64,000 bases of DNA from assembly GCA_034770075.1 (NCBI GenBank), contig CM068377.1, positions 70,100,358-70,164,357 of the forward strand. Reading direction: 5' to 3'. Shown one piece after another: positions 9,668 to 21,631 of this stretch (its first letter is position 1; the number at the start of each line of letters is the position of its first letter). The notes beneath the pieces are model-generated. The model worked only from the letters and a program-made list of their open reading frames with translations. It was not told where the DNA came from and searched no databases. Source of the stretch: Aralia elata. Taxonomy: Eukaryota; Streptophyta; Magnoliopsida; Apiales; Araliaceae. A program made the position numbers and the translations under genes.

Positions 9668-11974
9668 TGTGACGCCCCTAAATCCACATGCTCTCCACAA
9701 CGGACTTGGCGCTCACGATCCAACGTCATTCATCAAATCTACTAATAATTCTATCGGTTTAACTTAGTCTATTACAGACATTACATCAAATTCTTGTAGT
9801 ATTAGCAACCAGGCAGTTCCCAAGAAAGATGGGGCTTTCCGTTAAAACGGCGCGCAATTAGATGACCTAACCCTTTCCCTCGTCAGAACTTTCTAGACAT
9901 TGCCAATAATATTAATCTAGCATAGTTAAATGACTTCAACATCGACGAAAATATAAAGTACACAATATATTTCTATAAAAACTTCTTCAATATCATTGAT
10001 ATAAGAATATTACAATGCCCAATTTCTTAATTCTGTTTCTTAAAGTTATTACAACTTTACATCACCCTATAAGACAATAATAATATGCCTCTTGACCTAA
10101 TTACTATTCTTTAACTTTCCTTCTAGAATCTTCTAGTATTTCTCTCTTAGTTGTAAATGAAAGAATATTTGCAAGAATTAGCATAAGATAGCTAAGCAAG
10201 TGTAAAGATATGAATAAAGGTACACACACTATGATTGATTTGAAAGAATAGAGTTCAACGATTTTCCCACTGAGGGTTTATAAATTAAACCAAGTATTAC
10301 AACCATTTCTTTCAGTCATAAACGACTTAGAAATATTTGTTTGGATATCTTATAGGGGATCAGCCTACTCAATATCCTAGGATTATGCATATCATCCTAA
10401 TCATGTCCTACTGTATTTGGTGTCAAATTTATCGACACAATAACATCCCTCCAACGGTGTTTCCAACTCAGTATTAGATGTCGTACCAAAACAACTTGGT
10501 TTGACACAACAATTTATACTTTGATAAACAATATCAGCTTAATATCACACGAATAATAATTCATTTCTTAAGTTATGCTGAATCAAGAAGCAACAACTTC
10601 ACAATAATTGATAACACATTTGTCTGTACAAAATATTGAAAAGAATTTAATTTCAGAATAGAATACTTGCACATAGTGCGTAAAACTTGCAAAATATCAG
10701 AATACTTGCACATAATAATCAATTGTACAAGATAAGAAACTTACATTCAATACATAAATTGAATGAAGTTAGAAAACTTGCCTCATATATCTTTTACAGA
10801 TAAATATAACGGTCTAAACGTTCGTCGTAAATCCTCTTGTAGTTGCTAGCTTTACTTCCAATCGCGTAGTACTTCGATGCTTCGAAAATAATTTTTATCT
10901 CACAATATCTCTCAAAATATAAATACAGTGTTTTTGCTCTTGAATTGCTCTTGAAAATGGTAGGAAATAATGAATGGGGAGCTCCCTATTTATAGAATTT
11001 CTTAAGTTAGGGTATAATTGTCTTTAAGCTACAAAATATCTTCCACCAGACGACATCATCATGATGACATCATCTTTGTGTTTCTTTGAGGATGATGTCA
11101 TGCTTACATCATGCTTGCATTATCCTTTGCTACGATTGGTTGAAAACAATTCACTTGGATCACCAGTTAGCTTTCCTTGGTTTTGATTGGTCCATTTCAG
11201 TTTTCTTGGATTTTGTTAGCTTCTTGGTTAGAGTAACTGTGCTACTCCTCCCAGTTTGGTTACTTTAACTTTTTGTTTCTTTAGCTCAGCTCTGATTGGT
11301 CCAAAGTGGTTTTGTTTGAAAATCTAAGGTTTTGATTGGTTCATTCTTGTTCACTTGGATTGCTATCTTGGTGATTGATTTCTATTGGTTGATTTAATAA
11401 TCCTTAGCTTTCTATTGGTCTATTACACTTCACAAGGATTGGTTTCTTAAACTAGTTTAACTTAACCCTAATTACGATTTCTTCGTTGCTTAATCATTAA
11501 ACCTAAGTAGCTTACAAGTTGCTTAACTCAGAAGCACGACAAAGCATTATATTAGTTTAAGCACGACAAAGCAGCTTTTCGTAAATATACCGAGAAGCTC
11601 GTCAGTGAAAATATTTTTAGCTTGACGTTTTTTTATTTTTAAGCTTGTCGTTTTTCTCGGAAAAATATTATCTGACTTAAATCATTGTTTACATAATAAA
11701 ATCACAAAACACCTGGTTCGAAATATCATTTCGATCTTTATTAAGCACATATGTTACAAAATTCGAATCTCATTAGGGTTTAAGGTTTTAAACTTCTCGA
11801 TACCTAGTTTTAGGTTATACGTTCTAATTCTAAACGTATACGATCGCGTTTTCGAATCGTATTAGGTTTTCAAAGATTACCTGAACAGTCGTTCATTAGG
11901 TATTTCTAGAGATTTTATTCTTAACCCAGTTAAGACAATATTTATAATTTTGATAATATGTTGGGGTATTATAC
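9668..11974 (-). repeat. Right LTR (5' LTR, full length about 2.3 kb)
   Basis: Begins TGTGACGCCCC, in the manner of Tekay LTRs read on the complement, and ends GGGGTATTATA, a decayed form of the left LTR's TATTACA. The TATA-like motif CTATTTATAG is at 10985-10994. The right border abuts a copia gag remnant. The solo LTR at 13113-15506 carries the same internal motifs in reverse complement. Confidence 0.8.
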
Positions 11975-11984
11975 TTCTGCTATC

Positions 11985-12677
11985 TATACATGTGATTGTA
12001 TGTTTGTTCCAAAATTCTGCAAACTAACAGTAAAAAGGTTACCGTAGAGTTTCTGCACTGTCATTTCATGCAGATTTTTTGACTCACGAATGGCAGTGGT
12101 TTTGGCATCCCACTTGCTTGGCCACTCATGAACTTGATGTTGAGGTCCTTATTTGGATAGACCCTTCCATAAGCTCTCAGAGAATTGAGCAGCACGTTAA
12201 ATCTCTCATACGTGGCAATTATGTTCTCTCCAGGTACATGAGAGAACATTTCGTATTGTTGGGTCAAAAGAGACTGTTTGTTCTCTCTGACTTCTTCAGT
12301 ACCGTCATGCATCACCAACAGGGCTTCCCAGACTTCTTTAGCTGTTGTGCAATTAACAACATTTTGAAACAGCTCATCTTCTAGAGCCATGAACAGGATG
12401 TTCTTGGCCCTCTTGTCCAGCTGCACCAGCTTCTCATTTTCTGTCCATTCGACTCTCTGTTTGACAACCATCTTGTTCGGATCATCAGTTGTTGGTGCAA
12501 GCTTGGTTGGAATATATGGACTGCTTATGAATGCATCGAATATATCTTCATCTATTGCATCCATGTATGCCTGCATACGAACCTTCAAGTTAGCAATTTT
12601 TTCTCTATTTAGAAGGGGTGACTTATTTCCACCACCAAGCTCCGAACTGGTTTTATTATATGTTATTTGATCAACTT
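11985..12677 (-). pseudogene. Ty1/copia gag (UBN2-type) remnant
   Basis: The reading frame starts near 12677 without a clear ATG. It passes SPLLNREKIANLKVRMQA, then DEDIFDAF, then AKNILFMALEDELFQNV, AKEVWEAL and MFSHVPGENI, which is the order expected of plant copia gag (DUF4219/UBN2 families). Near 12115 a frameshift moves the reading to another frame, where WDAKTTAIRESKNL and VQKLYGNL continue. The zinc knuckle and all of pol are absent. It lies next to its 5' LTR on the same strand, as in an intact element. Confidence 0.75.
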
Positions 12678-12723
12678 AAAGTGTTTAAGCTTTACGTTGG
12701 TGAGAATCTGATCTGATATCACT

Positions 12724-13112
12724 TGTTATTTCCCAGAGGCACAAAAGAGATCTAGAAGAGGGGGGTTGAATAGATCTTTTAAAACTTTTTACTTGCTTAA
12801 AGAATGTATTACCGGATAATTAATTAATCAGAGTTAATTAAGCACAACGGAATATTAGTTAACAATCCCTTTAAAGATATGATGAAATCACAGCTCTAAA
12901 TTTAGTTCTTATGGATGATGGTCACCAATAGATATAACAGATAATAGACTGAATGTAAATGTAGAAAGTAAATGACACAAGATATTTAAGTGGTTCGGAG
13001 TATAAATAACTTCTAGTCCACTCTTTTACTTTTTGAGTAGAAAATCCACTAAGGATGCAAATCACTAAGATCTATTATAACTGAACCACTAAGGTTTTTT
13101 CGAGTCACTAAG
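12724..13112 (-). repeat. Ty1/copia LTR, left part
   Basis: The LTR starts TGTTATTTCCCAGAGG, next to a degenerate primer-binding-like CTGATATCACTTG. It is split by the solo LTR at 13113 and resumes at 15507. Short CACTAAG repeats run through both halves (for example 13067-13112 and 15528-15610), which supports their being one LTR. Confidence 0.6.
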
Positions 13113-15506
13113 TGTGATGACCCGAACTTTTTAGAACTTATCAATTCAAATTTATGTGAATATATAATGATTGAATTACATGTTAAATGTGCTATGGAAT
13201 GTTCAATAACGTTTGTTTCTGTGTTTCGTTTTAAGAATCCAACTTAAACAATTATTAGAAAAATTAAAGTTTTTTGGAAGAAAATTACTATTTACACGTT
13301 GAAGCGTGCAATAAGAACCTAAGATCCCTACACATATGTGTTTATCTTTTTGACATTCCGTTTCAGGTCTTATCATTTATACAGTGTATAGACACATAAT
13401 AGTCAAAAGTTTTTCCGCAAAAAAACGCAGAAAGCTTTCGAGAGTGAAACGAGTCCGTCGTTTTTACTTTATGTTTCAAGATCTACCAGTAATACGAAGT
13501 GAAGTCACGTAATAACCGATAAAAGTTTTTCTCGAAAAACGTGCAAGGGAATAAGACGAAATAGGAATAAGACGAAACAGGGATAAATCGAAAAGATATT
13601 TTTTTCGACTTTTTGATTGTCTAACCATTTTTTGGAAAATTGTTGTCAAAAATACTATTCACCAAAAAACGTGCCAAGTTTGTTAGACTTTTCACTTCAC
13701 AGAATAGTGTTTATTCGGAACAAAACTCAGTAATGTCAGACTTTTAAATCAGTAAAGGTTAATTAAACCTGAAGACTTAAACATGAACTAAGTTGAAAGG
13801 TAACTAGTTATAATCAAACTAGGTTATGTGTAACTAAGTTGATGTGACCAAACTAGGATCCAAACTAAGTTACAACCTAACTAAATAAAACCAATCCATG
13901 TGAACTTGAATCGACCAATCAGAGAAGAGATGATGCAAACATGATGTAAACATGACATCATCCTCAAAGAAACACAAAGATGATGTCATAATGATGATGT
14001 CATGATGATGTCACCTGGTGGAAGATATTTTAAAGTAGTAATGATGATTTTTAAATATTTTGAGGGACTAAGGTGCAATTAATCAAGTACTAAAGTGTAA
14101 TAAGTCGAGCCCCTAACGTGCAATTAGCGAAACTATGTTTTCCTATAAATAGCAATCTAAGTTCATTCATTCCTGACCATTTTCAAGAACAAAATTACTA
14201 TCTAGATATATTTAAAGTGATTTCAAGTTGCAAAGAAATAGTTAAAGCTTGCAACTTCAAGAGGGTTATTTTAACAAGTTTACGCTTAGTGTTTATTATA
14301 CTAAATACCGAGGCAAGTCTTCTAACCCTTGCTTAAATTGTTATGTGCGAGCTATGTAGTAATTGTTTTATGCAAATGAAGATATGTTGTTTAACTGTTA
14401 AATGTTAAATGAGTTATGAAATGTGTAATTGTTATATGATTAACATGATTATTGAAATGTTATGTGTTAAGTCGGAGCATGTTAAAGTTTATATGAAAGC
14501 ATAAAACTGTGTATTTGTTATTTGTTAGACTTGTTGAGCCGTAGTGCTCATTCTTGCGAATAAACTTTTAATTGCAGTTATGAAGAACGTTAAGAAGCTC
14601 ATGAACGTAAAGAAGCGTATACTAGGTTTCATGTTTTATTTACTTTTTATTTGTATGTAGTTATAATGACTATTATAATACGAACAAGCAAACTATGTAA
14701 CCGAATATTATGAAATGATATTATCATATTATCATCAAAGAAATGTTGTGTCTTTAAATTTGATATAACTTAGAATTGTTAAAGAACTATAAATCTGAGT
14801 GAGGGTATTGGTAATATGGACTAATCATGTTATGTCGATACTCTAAACTTCAGATAGATAATAAAACATTAATACAATGTTGATAAAGAACTATAAATCT
14901 GAATGAGGATATTGATTAACATTGTGAGTGATGTAAGACCAGAGATTTAGCACCGATGAAGAAACCAAATTCATCGCAAGGTTCCTCTGTTCTAAGTACA
15001 AGTGTGTTATTAATATTATGAATTTCAGATAAATAAGAAATATTGATATGAATAGATATCTTTATAAACGTTATGTGTCTAAGTGAGGGTATTGAATGAT
15101 ATTGAGAGTTCTGTAATCACTGAGGTTACACTAATGAGCACCGATAAGATGCCAAAATTACCGGAATGCGCCCTTCTGTTGCCAATAACAATCGTTGTTA
15201 TTAATACTGTGAAACTTGGATATGTAAAATTATAGAATGTCTGAATCTTAAGGTTAAAATTGAATGGTGTATATGGTGTTATCCATGTATACGGATATGA
15301 TCTACAGGTTGATACTTGTAGAAAGGATGAGATCGAGACCAAGTTACGATCCAGTGATTAAAATAAAAGATATTTTATATAGAAGTGTCTGTAATAGACA
15401 AGTTCAACCAATATGATTATGGGATCATTGGTTAAGTTATGATAGAAGTACGAGATAACGTCGACTCTTATTCAGGCGGTAAGCGCTCGAATTCGGGGAC
15501 GTTACA
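13113..15506 (+). mobile_element. Solo LTR, Tekay-like family, plus orientation
   Basis: Runs from TGTGATGACCCGAAC to GGGGACGTTACA, 2394 bases, with no internal region. Much of it is the reverse complement of the LTRs at 6875-11974: the same CATCATGATGATGTCA palindromes, the same ACCTGGTGGAAGATAT stretch and a similar length. A TATA-box-like CTATAAATA at 14143-14151 suits plus-strand transcription. No perfect target duplication is visible; CTAAG on the left and TTAAG two bases past the right end are a near match. Solo LTRs arise by recombination between the two LTRs of one element. Confidence 0.75.
14143..14151 (+). promoter_or_regulatory. LTR TATA box
   Basis: CTATAAATA preceded by a GAGCCCCTAACGTGCAATTA stretch. 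The same arrangement, reversed, occurs in the Tekay LTRs at 23401 and 30847 (ATTGCACAATAAGGGCTCG next to CTATTTATAG). That makes it a conserved LTR core promoter region. Confidence 0.5.
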
Positions 15507-16635
15507 TTTTAAGTCTCGATATATGTCACTAAGACAAGGACACTAAGTCCAGTTCACTTAGAACTTTTCAAGTCACTTAGACTTGGTATAATGGTCACTA
15601 AGACCAAGTGAATCACAATTGATTGAATGTTGTTCGAGGTGCTACTAAGTGGCGTTGAGCTCAGCTTTTGAAGTACTTAGTAGTAGAACAAGTAGTTCTA
15701 TTATCATAGAGTAGTTCTCTTTCTGCTTTGGCAGAGTTTCAGCTTTGTATTTAGTGATGCTTCTTTGTTGATTTGAAACTCCTTACCTTTTATAGACTTC
15801 GTTGAGTTCTTCCTGTTGCAAAGTTTCCGTTGATCATTTAATGCTCTGCTCCTAGATGTTTTTTGATGTTGACTTTTTAGGATGACTGTATTAGCTTGCT
15901 TTCGGCTTTGGGCTGTCACATCAGTCTGCAATTTCACCAACCACGTGAGTTTTGATACTTTTCCAAATTAGCTATTAGACACAACATCCTCTGATCTTCG
16001 ATTTTCACTAAGGATGTTTAGCAATCTGTCTTGGGATCTACATTTTGCAACACTCCTTATTGTCAGTTCTTTGTCAGTCTTAACATGTACTACGATTTTG
16101 GCTGATCGTAGAGTTTGGGCTTAATCTACTCAACGTTCTGAACTCTACGTTTGCTTGCTCTACGAGTAGAACGACACTCTACGATGTGCTCTCTACAATC
16201 TGCTCTACGAATGGCTCTCTACGATGAGCATTCTACGACCCTTGAGTAGACTCTGCGATCTTTCTTCACTATACGATCTTAGAGCAAACTTTCTTTACTT
16301 TACGATCCTTGAGAGTACTTTACAATCTATCTGCAGACTTTGGGAACTTGACTTAATTCTGCGAATTGCTGGCAGACTCTGTGATCTTCCTTTTGATGCT
16401 CTACGATGCCATGTCTAACTCTGTTCTCTTTAATAAACTCTACGAAATGACAGAGTTGTTATACGATCGCTTAACATTACTATACGATCGCTTTGATCCT
16501 ATTATCTATACATCAATTCAGCTCAATAGATTAACCTAACAAGGTTGATCATTCTATTCTAAGTCTTTGTACACCATGATCTCATTAAGGACTTTTACAA
16601 AAACTACTGAACAATTATACATTAGATATTTCACA
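15507..16635 (-). repeat. Ty1/copia LTR, right part
   Basis: Continues the CACTAAG-rich LTR. From about 16090 to 16500 it holds many CTCTACGAT-like and CTACGA-like short repeats. It ends ATTTCACA at 16635. No target duplication can be compared because the other end of the element is lost. Confidence 0.55.
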
Positions 16636-17060
16636 CCATCAAATTTAAACATGTAAATCCTACCAAAATTAATTTAAGAGAAAGTTAGTAATTTAAACAT
16701 AAAACTAGTTTTTTTTCCTTTCCTTTTTCTTTATAAACTCAGTAATAAAATTTAAAAAATATATAAATTTTTTTATTATTTTTTTTTCTATTATAAATTA
16801 AATTTTCTATTTTTTTTGTACAAACTCTGAAACTTACTATCTATATATATAATAAATACGACAAAATCGTCGTTCCACCCTATTTTTTAGGAATAGTCAT
16901 TTAACCCTATTTTTTAGGAGCGACCCCCTAAAATCTAGCAATAATAAATCTTAACTATAAATAAAATTCTATTTAACGCTAACAAAAAAAATTCTATTTC
17001 ACCAATTTTATCACATCCGATCTTTCAACATATTGATGCCAAATATACATATATATATAT

Positions 17061-17104
<44 letters not shown>

Positions 17105-17672
17105 ATATATATATATATGTATGTATGTATATGACAAAATCATCGTTCAACTCTAAATTTTAGGGGTGACGTTCAATACTAAAATTTAGCAATAAATCCT
17201 AACTATAAATAAAATAAGTCATTTTAAAGAGGAATACTGTCATTTATATTATATAAGTAGAAGAATTATTATTGTAGATTTTAAATTTTATTTAATTTTT
17301 CATTAATAATTAGTTACACATTCTTAGTTAAATAGGATATTTCAAAAGAAAAGATTTTCTTTATATAAAAATTATTGTACACAATATTAATCTATTTTTA
17401 GTAGAATTAATATATCAATATAGCTTAATATAAAAAAATTACAAATAATACAATAATTTTATAATAAAATAAAATTCGTGCTTCGTGCAGGATATGAGCT
17501 AATTAATATTATTATATTAATATCGTTAAATGTAGCAGTACTCATATTATTGATTTTAGAATATTTTGAACTGAGCGTGACAAAATTTAAGCGCATGTTC
17601 TGTGGGAAGTTGTATTTCGTGGCTACAGACTCCTCAGCAGCCGAACCCTTTTCACACTTTTGTGCTAAGAGG
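16636..17672. other. AT-rich spacer with duplicated module and TA microsatellite
   Basis: A module starting GACAAAATCGTCGTTC at about 16859 and containing AACTATAAATAAAAT recurs at about 17131 as GACAAAATCATCGTTC. Between them an alternating TA/TATG microsatellite (17047-17131) is largely self-complementary. The last roughly 100 bases resemble the upstream region of mTERF copy 1 (TGTGGGAAGT, CCCTTTTCACA). Confidence 0.6.
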
Positions 17673-18069
17673 ATGTTTAGCCTTGTCAGTCGCAGCCATG
17701 GTTCTATCTCAGGCTGCTTGAGATGTCTTCATATTTATTACTCAGCATCATCTGCAGAACTTCCCCAACTCCATTTCATAGTTGATTACCTAATAAACTC
17801 ACTTGGGTTCTCCAGAGAAGAAGCAATTTCTACATCTACAAAGGTAACTCACTTGAAATCTACTAAAAACCCTGATTCTGTCTTAAATTTCTTGAAACAA
17901 TGCTGTTTAGACAAAACCCAGATCAGAAAAATTGTTTCTTTTGTACCTAGATTATTATCAGATACAGAGAAAACCCTAGAACCCAAATTTAGGGTTCTTC
18001 AGGACCTTGGCTTATCTGGGCCGGACCTAGTTAAGGTTATCCGGGCTAATCTAGATTTCATCAGGAAAG
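17673..18069 (+). pseudogene. mTERF copy 2, N-terminal half (interrupted)
   Basis: Starts MFSLVSRSHG, as copy 1 starts MFSLLSRSHG, and matches it through VDYLINSLGFSREEAI, VLNFLKQCCLDKTQIRKIV and FRVLQDLGLSGPDLVKVI. After about 132 residues it runs straight into the Reina-type LTR at 18070. The upstream in-frame extension to 17478 is not part of the family. The C-terminal half lies about 15.4 kb away at 33478-34200. With its own premature stop in that half the gene cannot make a full protein. Confidence 0.9.
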
Positions 18070-18439
18070 TGTAAGCTACTGGACTTTCAGGAGCTAATTA
18101 GATCAAGTATTTTAGCAGAAAAGAAGAAGAATTGATTCAGAAATGGAGAAAATGCACAGAAAGAGAGGGAATAGGAAGAGCAGAAAAATTGAGAGGGAAA
18201 TTCAGATTTCATTTCACAAATCACATGCCTTGAATTACATCAGATCACTCCTCTTAAGCAAGAAGCCACACGCTCCTCTTCTAACAAACTAACAACTAAT
18301 AAAAAGATAAAAAGACAACTTTACCCAGACTAATTCAAAGTAATGACAATAATGTCCTTGAGCTTGTTAACTAACTAACTAACTAACTAATCAGTTATTC
18401 TCTTAATACTACTAATTATTAATAGCTCCAATCATTACA
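18070..18439 (-). repeat. Reina-type left LTR (3' LTR)
   Basis: Starts TGTAAGCTACTGG and ends ATCATTACA. It is followed by a sequence whose complement, GGGGCCTGGATTG, is the likely polypurine tract. It has about two more AACT repeats than the right LTR near 18370, and a few substitutions. Confidence 0.85.
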
Positions 18440-21400
18440 ATCCAGGCCCCATAAAAACAGCCTTGTCCTCCAGGATGAAATTGTGGAAACCTCTGATGTA
18501 GTTGATCCCAATCTTCCCAAGTGGATTCAGATGGCAAAGTGTTGGTCCATTGAACCAAAACCTCTACTGCTGCAACCCTTCTTCACCATTCATCTGTGTA
18601 AAATAGCCAAGGGCTCGATAAGAAACTGACATTGAGCATCCAACTGTGGTAATGAAGCGAAAACTTAACAGTTAGAACCAATCTTTTTCTTCAAAAGGAA
18701 AACATGAAACACTAGGTGGATTTTGGTATCTGTAGGTAGTAATAGCTTATAAGCTACATTGCCTATTCTGTCTTCCACCAAAAAGGTTCATAGTACTTGG
18801 GAGACAACTTCCCAAATCTGGTCTTAGACAGTGTAGTTTGTTTGTAAGGTTTAATTCTCAGGTATACCCAATCCCCTACCATAAAAGACCTTTCACTCCT
18901 AGCTTTGGCAGCAAAATGCTTCATTCGAGACTGGGCTGCAGTTAAATTATGTTTGAGTAACTGCAGAAACTGGGTTCTATCTTGACAGAAGGCTCTTGTA
19001 GTTGAATCATGTACTCTACCATACTGATGAAAGTTCAGATGAGGAGCTTTGTAGCCATACAAGGCTTCAAAAGGAGTGGTTTTCAGCCCACTATGGTAAT
19101 GGGTATTATACCACCACTCAGCTAGGGCTAACCAAGTGAACCAGGTATAAGGCTTTTGAGCAATCATGCATCTAAGATAGCATTCCAGCAGCTAATTAAG
19201 CCTTTCTGTTTGACCATCAGTTTATGGATGGTAGGAAGTGCTTAAATGCAGTTTTGTTCCCACCAATTTGAAGAGTGACTACCAAAATAGGCTGATGAAG
19301 ACCTTATCTCTTTCTGAAACAATAATTGTTGGAAATCCATGAAGCTTATAAATCTGAGAAATAAAGATTTATGCCAAATCTGCGGCAGTAAATGGATGCT
19401 TCAAAGCTATAAAATGGCCATACTTAGTTAACCTATCAACCACCACCCATATAGTTGTAAATCTACCAGACTTGGGTAATCCTTCAATGAAGTCCATGGA
19501 TATATCAGTCCAAGGCAACTCAGGAATAGGTAAAGGTTATAATAAACTAGTAAGAGCAACTGTTTCATGCTTTTGTTGTTGACATACATCACACTCCTTA
19601 ACATACTTGGTAACATCAGCTTTAAGAGTGGACCAAAAGAAATATTGTGCCAATCTTTCACAAGTACCCTTTATACCAGAATGTCCACCAGCAAGAGATG
19701 AATGGAACTCAGACAATAATTTTTGCCTCAACTGTAAACATGGCCCTACCACTGATCTGCTTTTAAACTTCAGCCTTCCATTCTCAAAAGTAAAATCTGG
19801 CACAGATTGTGGACATATCTGTAATTGAAAAATTAAGTCTCTAAGAACTTCATCTTCCACCCATGATTTTGCTAATTCCAAAATTCACTGGGGAACCACC
19901 ACAGACATAGCAGAACAACTAATTGCTTGTGCAGATGAGTCACCATCAGGAAGTTGGTCACCAAATTCAAACTGTCTAGATAGACAATCAACAGCCTTAT
20001 TGTCTTGCCCTTTTTTATAAACTATTTCATAATCCAGCCCCATGAGTCTTGTAATCCATTTCTATTGATTTGTAGTGGTAACCCTCTGGTCTAAGAGATA
20101 CTTTAAACTATGGTGATCAGTTTTAATTAACACCTTATTCCCCAAAAGATAATGTCTCCACTTGCTCACAGAATATACCACAACCATTAATTCCTTTTCA
20201 TATGTAGACCAACCCAGATGTTTTGCTGCTATAGCCTTGCTAAGGTAAGCTATGGGTCTTCCTTGCTGCATCAAAACAGCTCCCAGACCATAATATGAAG
20301 CATCTATTTCTAAGACAAAAGGAAGAGTAAAATCAGGTAAGGCCAGAACTGGTGCTCTTACCATGGCATCCTTAAGAGTTAGGAAAGAAATAGTAGCCCC
20401 CTCATGCCAACAAAACTTATCTTTCTTCAACAACTCAGTTAATGGCCTGCTAATTAACCATAATTTCGAATGAACTTTCTGTAATAACCTGTCAAGCCTA
20501 GAAATCCCCTTAGACTTTTAAGGTTATGAGGCAAATGCCAATTTGACATAAACTCAATCTTGTTTGGATCAGTAGAAACACCTTCTTGAGTAATGATATG
20601 ACCCAGATATTACACATGTTCAGTTGCAAACACGCATTCCTTTTAGCAAAAAGTACATTAGACTGCAATAGCTGTAAAGTCAGTCTCAAATGTTCTAGAT
20701 GCTCTTCATAGGTTCTGCTATAAATGAGTATATCATCAAAGAATACTAGGATGAACTTTTTGAGGTAAGGTTTAAAAATTTCATTCATTAATGATTGAAA
20801 AGTGGCTGGAGCATTTGTAAGACCAAAAGGCATAACAAGAAATTCAAAATGGCATGTTTGTGTTCTAAAAGCGGTTTTGGGTATGTCAAGTTCATGGACT
20901 CTAATCTGGTGATAACCTTATCTCAAATCAAGCTTAGAAAACTACTTAGAACCATGTAGTTCATCCAAGAGTTCATCAATAGCTGGTATTGAAAATTTAT
21001 CCTTAACAGTCATGTCATTTAAGGACCTATAATCCACACACATTCTCCAAGAACCATCATGTTTCTTAACTAGCAACACAGGAAATGCATATGGGCTCTT
21101 ACTTGATTGTATAACTCTAGAACTTAGCAATTCACTTACAATTTTTTCTATTTCTTCTTTTTAAACATAAGGGTACTTGTAAGGCCTTAGATTGACTGGC
21201 TGACTTCCCTCCTTCAAATTAATGTGATGATTATGGCTCCTGTTAGGTGGTAATGACTTTGGTTCCTGAAATACTCCAGAAAATTCTTCCAATAATGCCT
21301 CCAATTGAGAACAGATTCTTTCTTTAGCCCCTTCAGAAATAATATAACAGCCTTGTTTGTCCCCTTCTGCTCCATATTGTTGCTGCTCCTGATTGATCCA

Positions 21401-21626
21401 AAATAAGTATCCAAAATAACCATGTGAAGTAGCATTAAGAGTGTTTTTGAATTCACCATGAGACATTAACTGCACCTTGGGTTCTATTTCCCCAGTCTCT
21501 CCTTTTAAGATTACAGACCTTCCGTTCTTAACAAAAGACATGCTGTAACTGATCAAAATCAAGGGTGACTGGATTGAATTGATTGAGCCATTGTACTCCT
21601 ACCACATCAACTATTCCTCCCAGTGG
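18440..21626 (-). pseudogene. Reina-type pol remnant: RT, RNase H, integrase, chromodomain
   Basis: Read from 21626 downwards. RT begins at about 21130 with SPYAFPVLLVKKHDGSW and reaches the catalytic FFDDILIYS at about 20720. RNase H follows (about 20433-20062, LEIDASYYGLGAVLMQQG). The integrase HHCC zinc finger (GGHSGIKGT then CDVCQQQKHE) is at about 19700-19570. The integrase core (MDFIEGLPKSG, then SERDKVF, then TDGQTERLN) is at about 19500-19195, and its C-terminal part is at 19167-18763. A chromodomain with WTNTLPSESTWEDWD sits near 18530. Several in-frame stops (for example next to DELHGSK at 20942) break the frame. The upstream protease part lies beyond the nested element at 31654-33088. 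Confidence 0.85.
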
Positions 21627-21631
21627 CAAGA
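21627..21631. repeat. Target site duplication CAAGA (left) of the Tekay element
   Basis: Identical to 31649-31653. The Reina-type pol frame continues across the pair when the insertion and one duplicate are ignored, which confirms the boundaries. Confidence 0.95.

Larger units (their letters stand above)
6875..11974 (-). mobile_element. Internally deleted LTR retrotransposon (Tekay-like, minus orientation)
   Basis: Two long direct repeats (6875-8618 and 10232-11974) are nearly identical and are the shared part of two LTRs. The right LTR is complete, starting TGTGACGCC at 9668. The left LTR lacks its first roughly 560 bases. The interior (8619-9667) is only about 1 kb and has no gag or pol. 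PBS-like GCTCTGATATCA (9653-9664) and PPT-like sequence next to the left LTR fix the minus orientation. LTR ends resemble the Tekay-type elements elsewhere in the window. Because the left end is truncated no target duplication can be read. The internal sequence resembles the 5' leader of the element at 40016-53274. Confidence 0.75.
11975..16635 (-). mobile_element. Truncated Ty1/copia retrotransposon (gag plus 5' LTR, minus orientation)
   Basis: A gag remnant at about 11985-12677 is followed by an LTR starting TGTTATTTCCC at 12724 and ending ATTTCACA at 16635. A solo LTR interrupts this LTR at 13113-15506. Without the interruption the LTR is about 1.5 kb. The opening sequence with AGAGGGGGGTTGAATAG resembles LTR starts of plant Ty1/copia elements. 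The pol side of the element is missing, cut off where the Tekay-like LTR begins at 11974. Confidence 0.65.

Noticed and set aside
16090..16500. CTACGAT-rich stretch as a possible regulatory or RNA element
   Set aside because: It is degenerate, lies within a copia LTR and shows no stable structure by eye.
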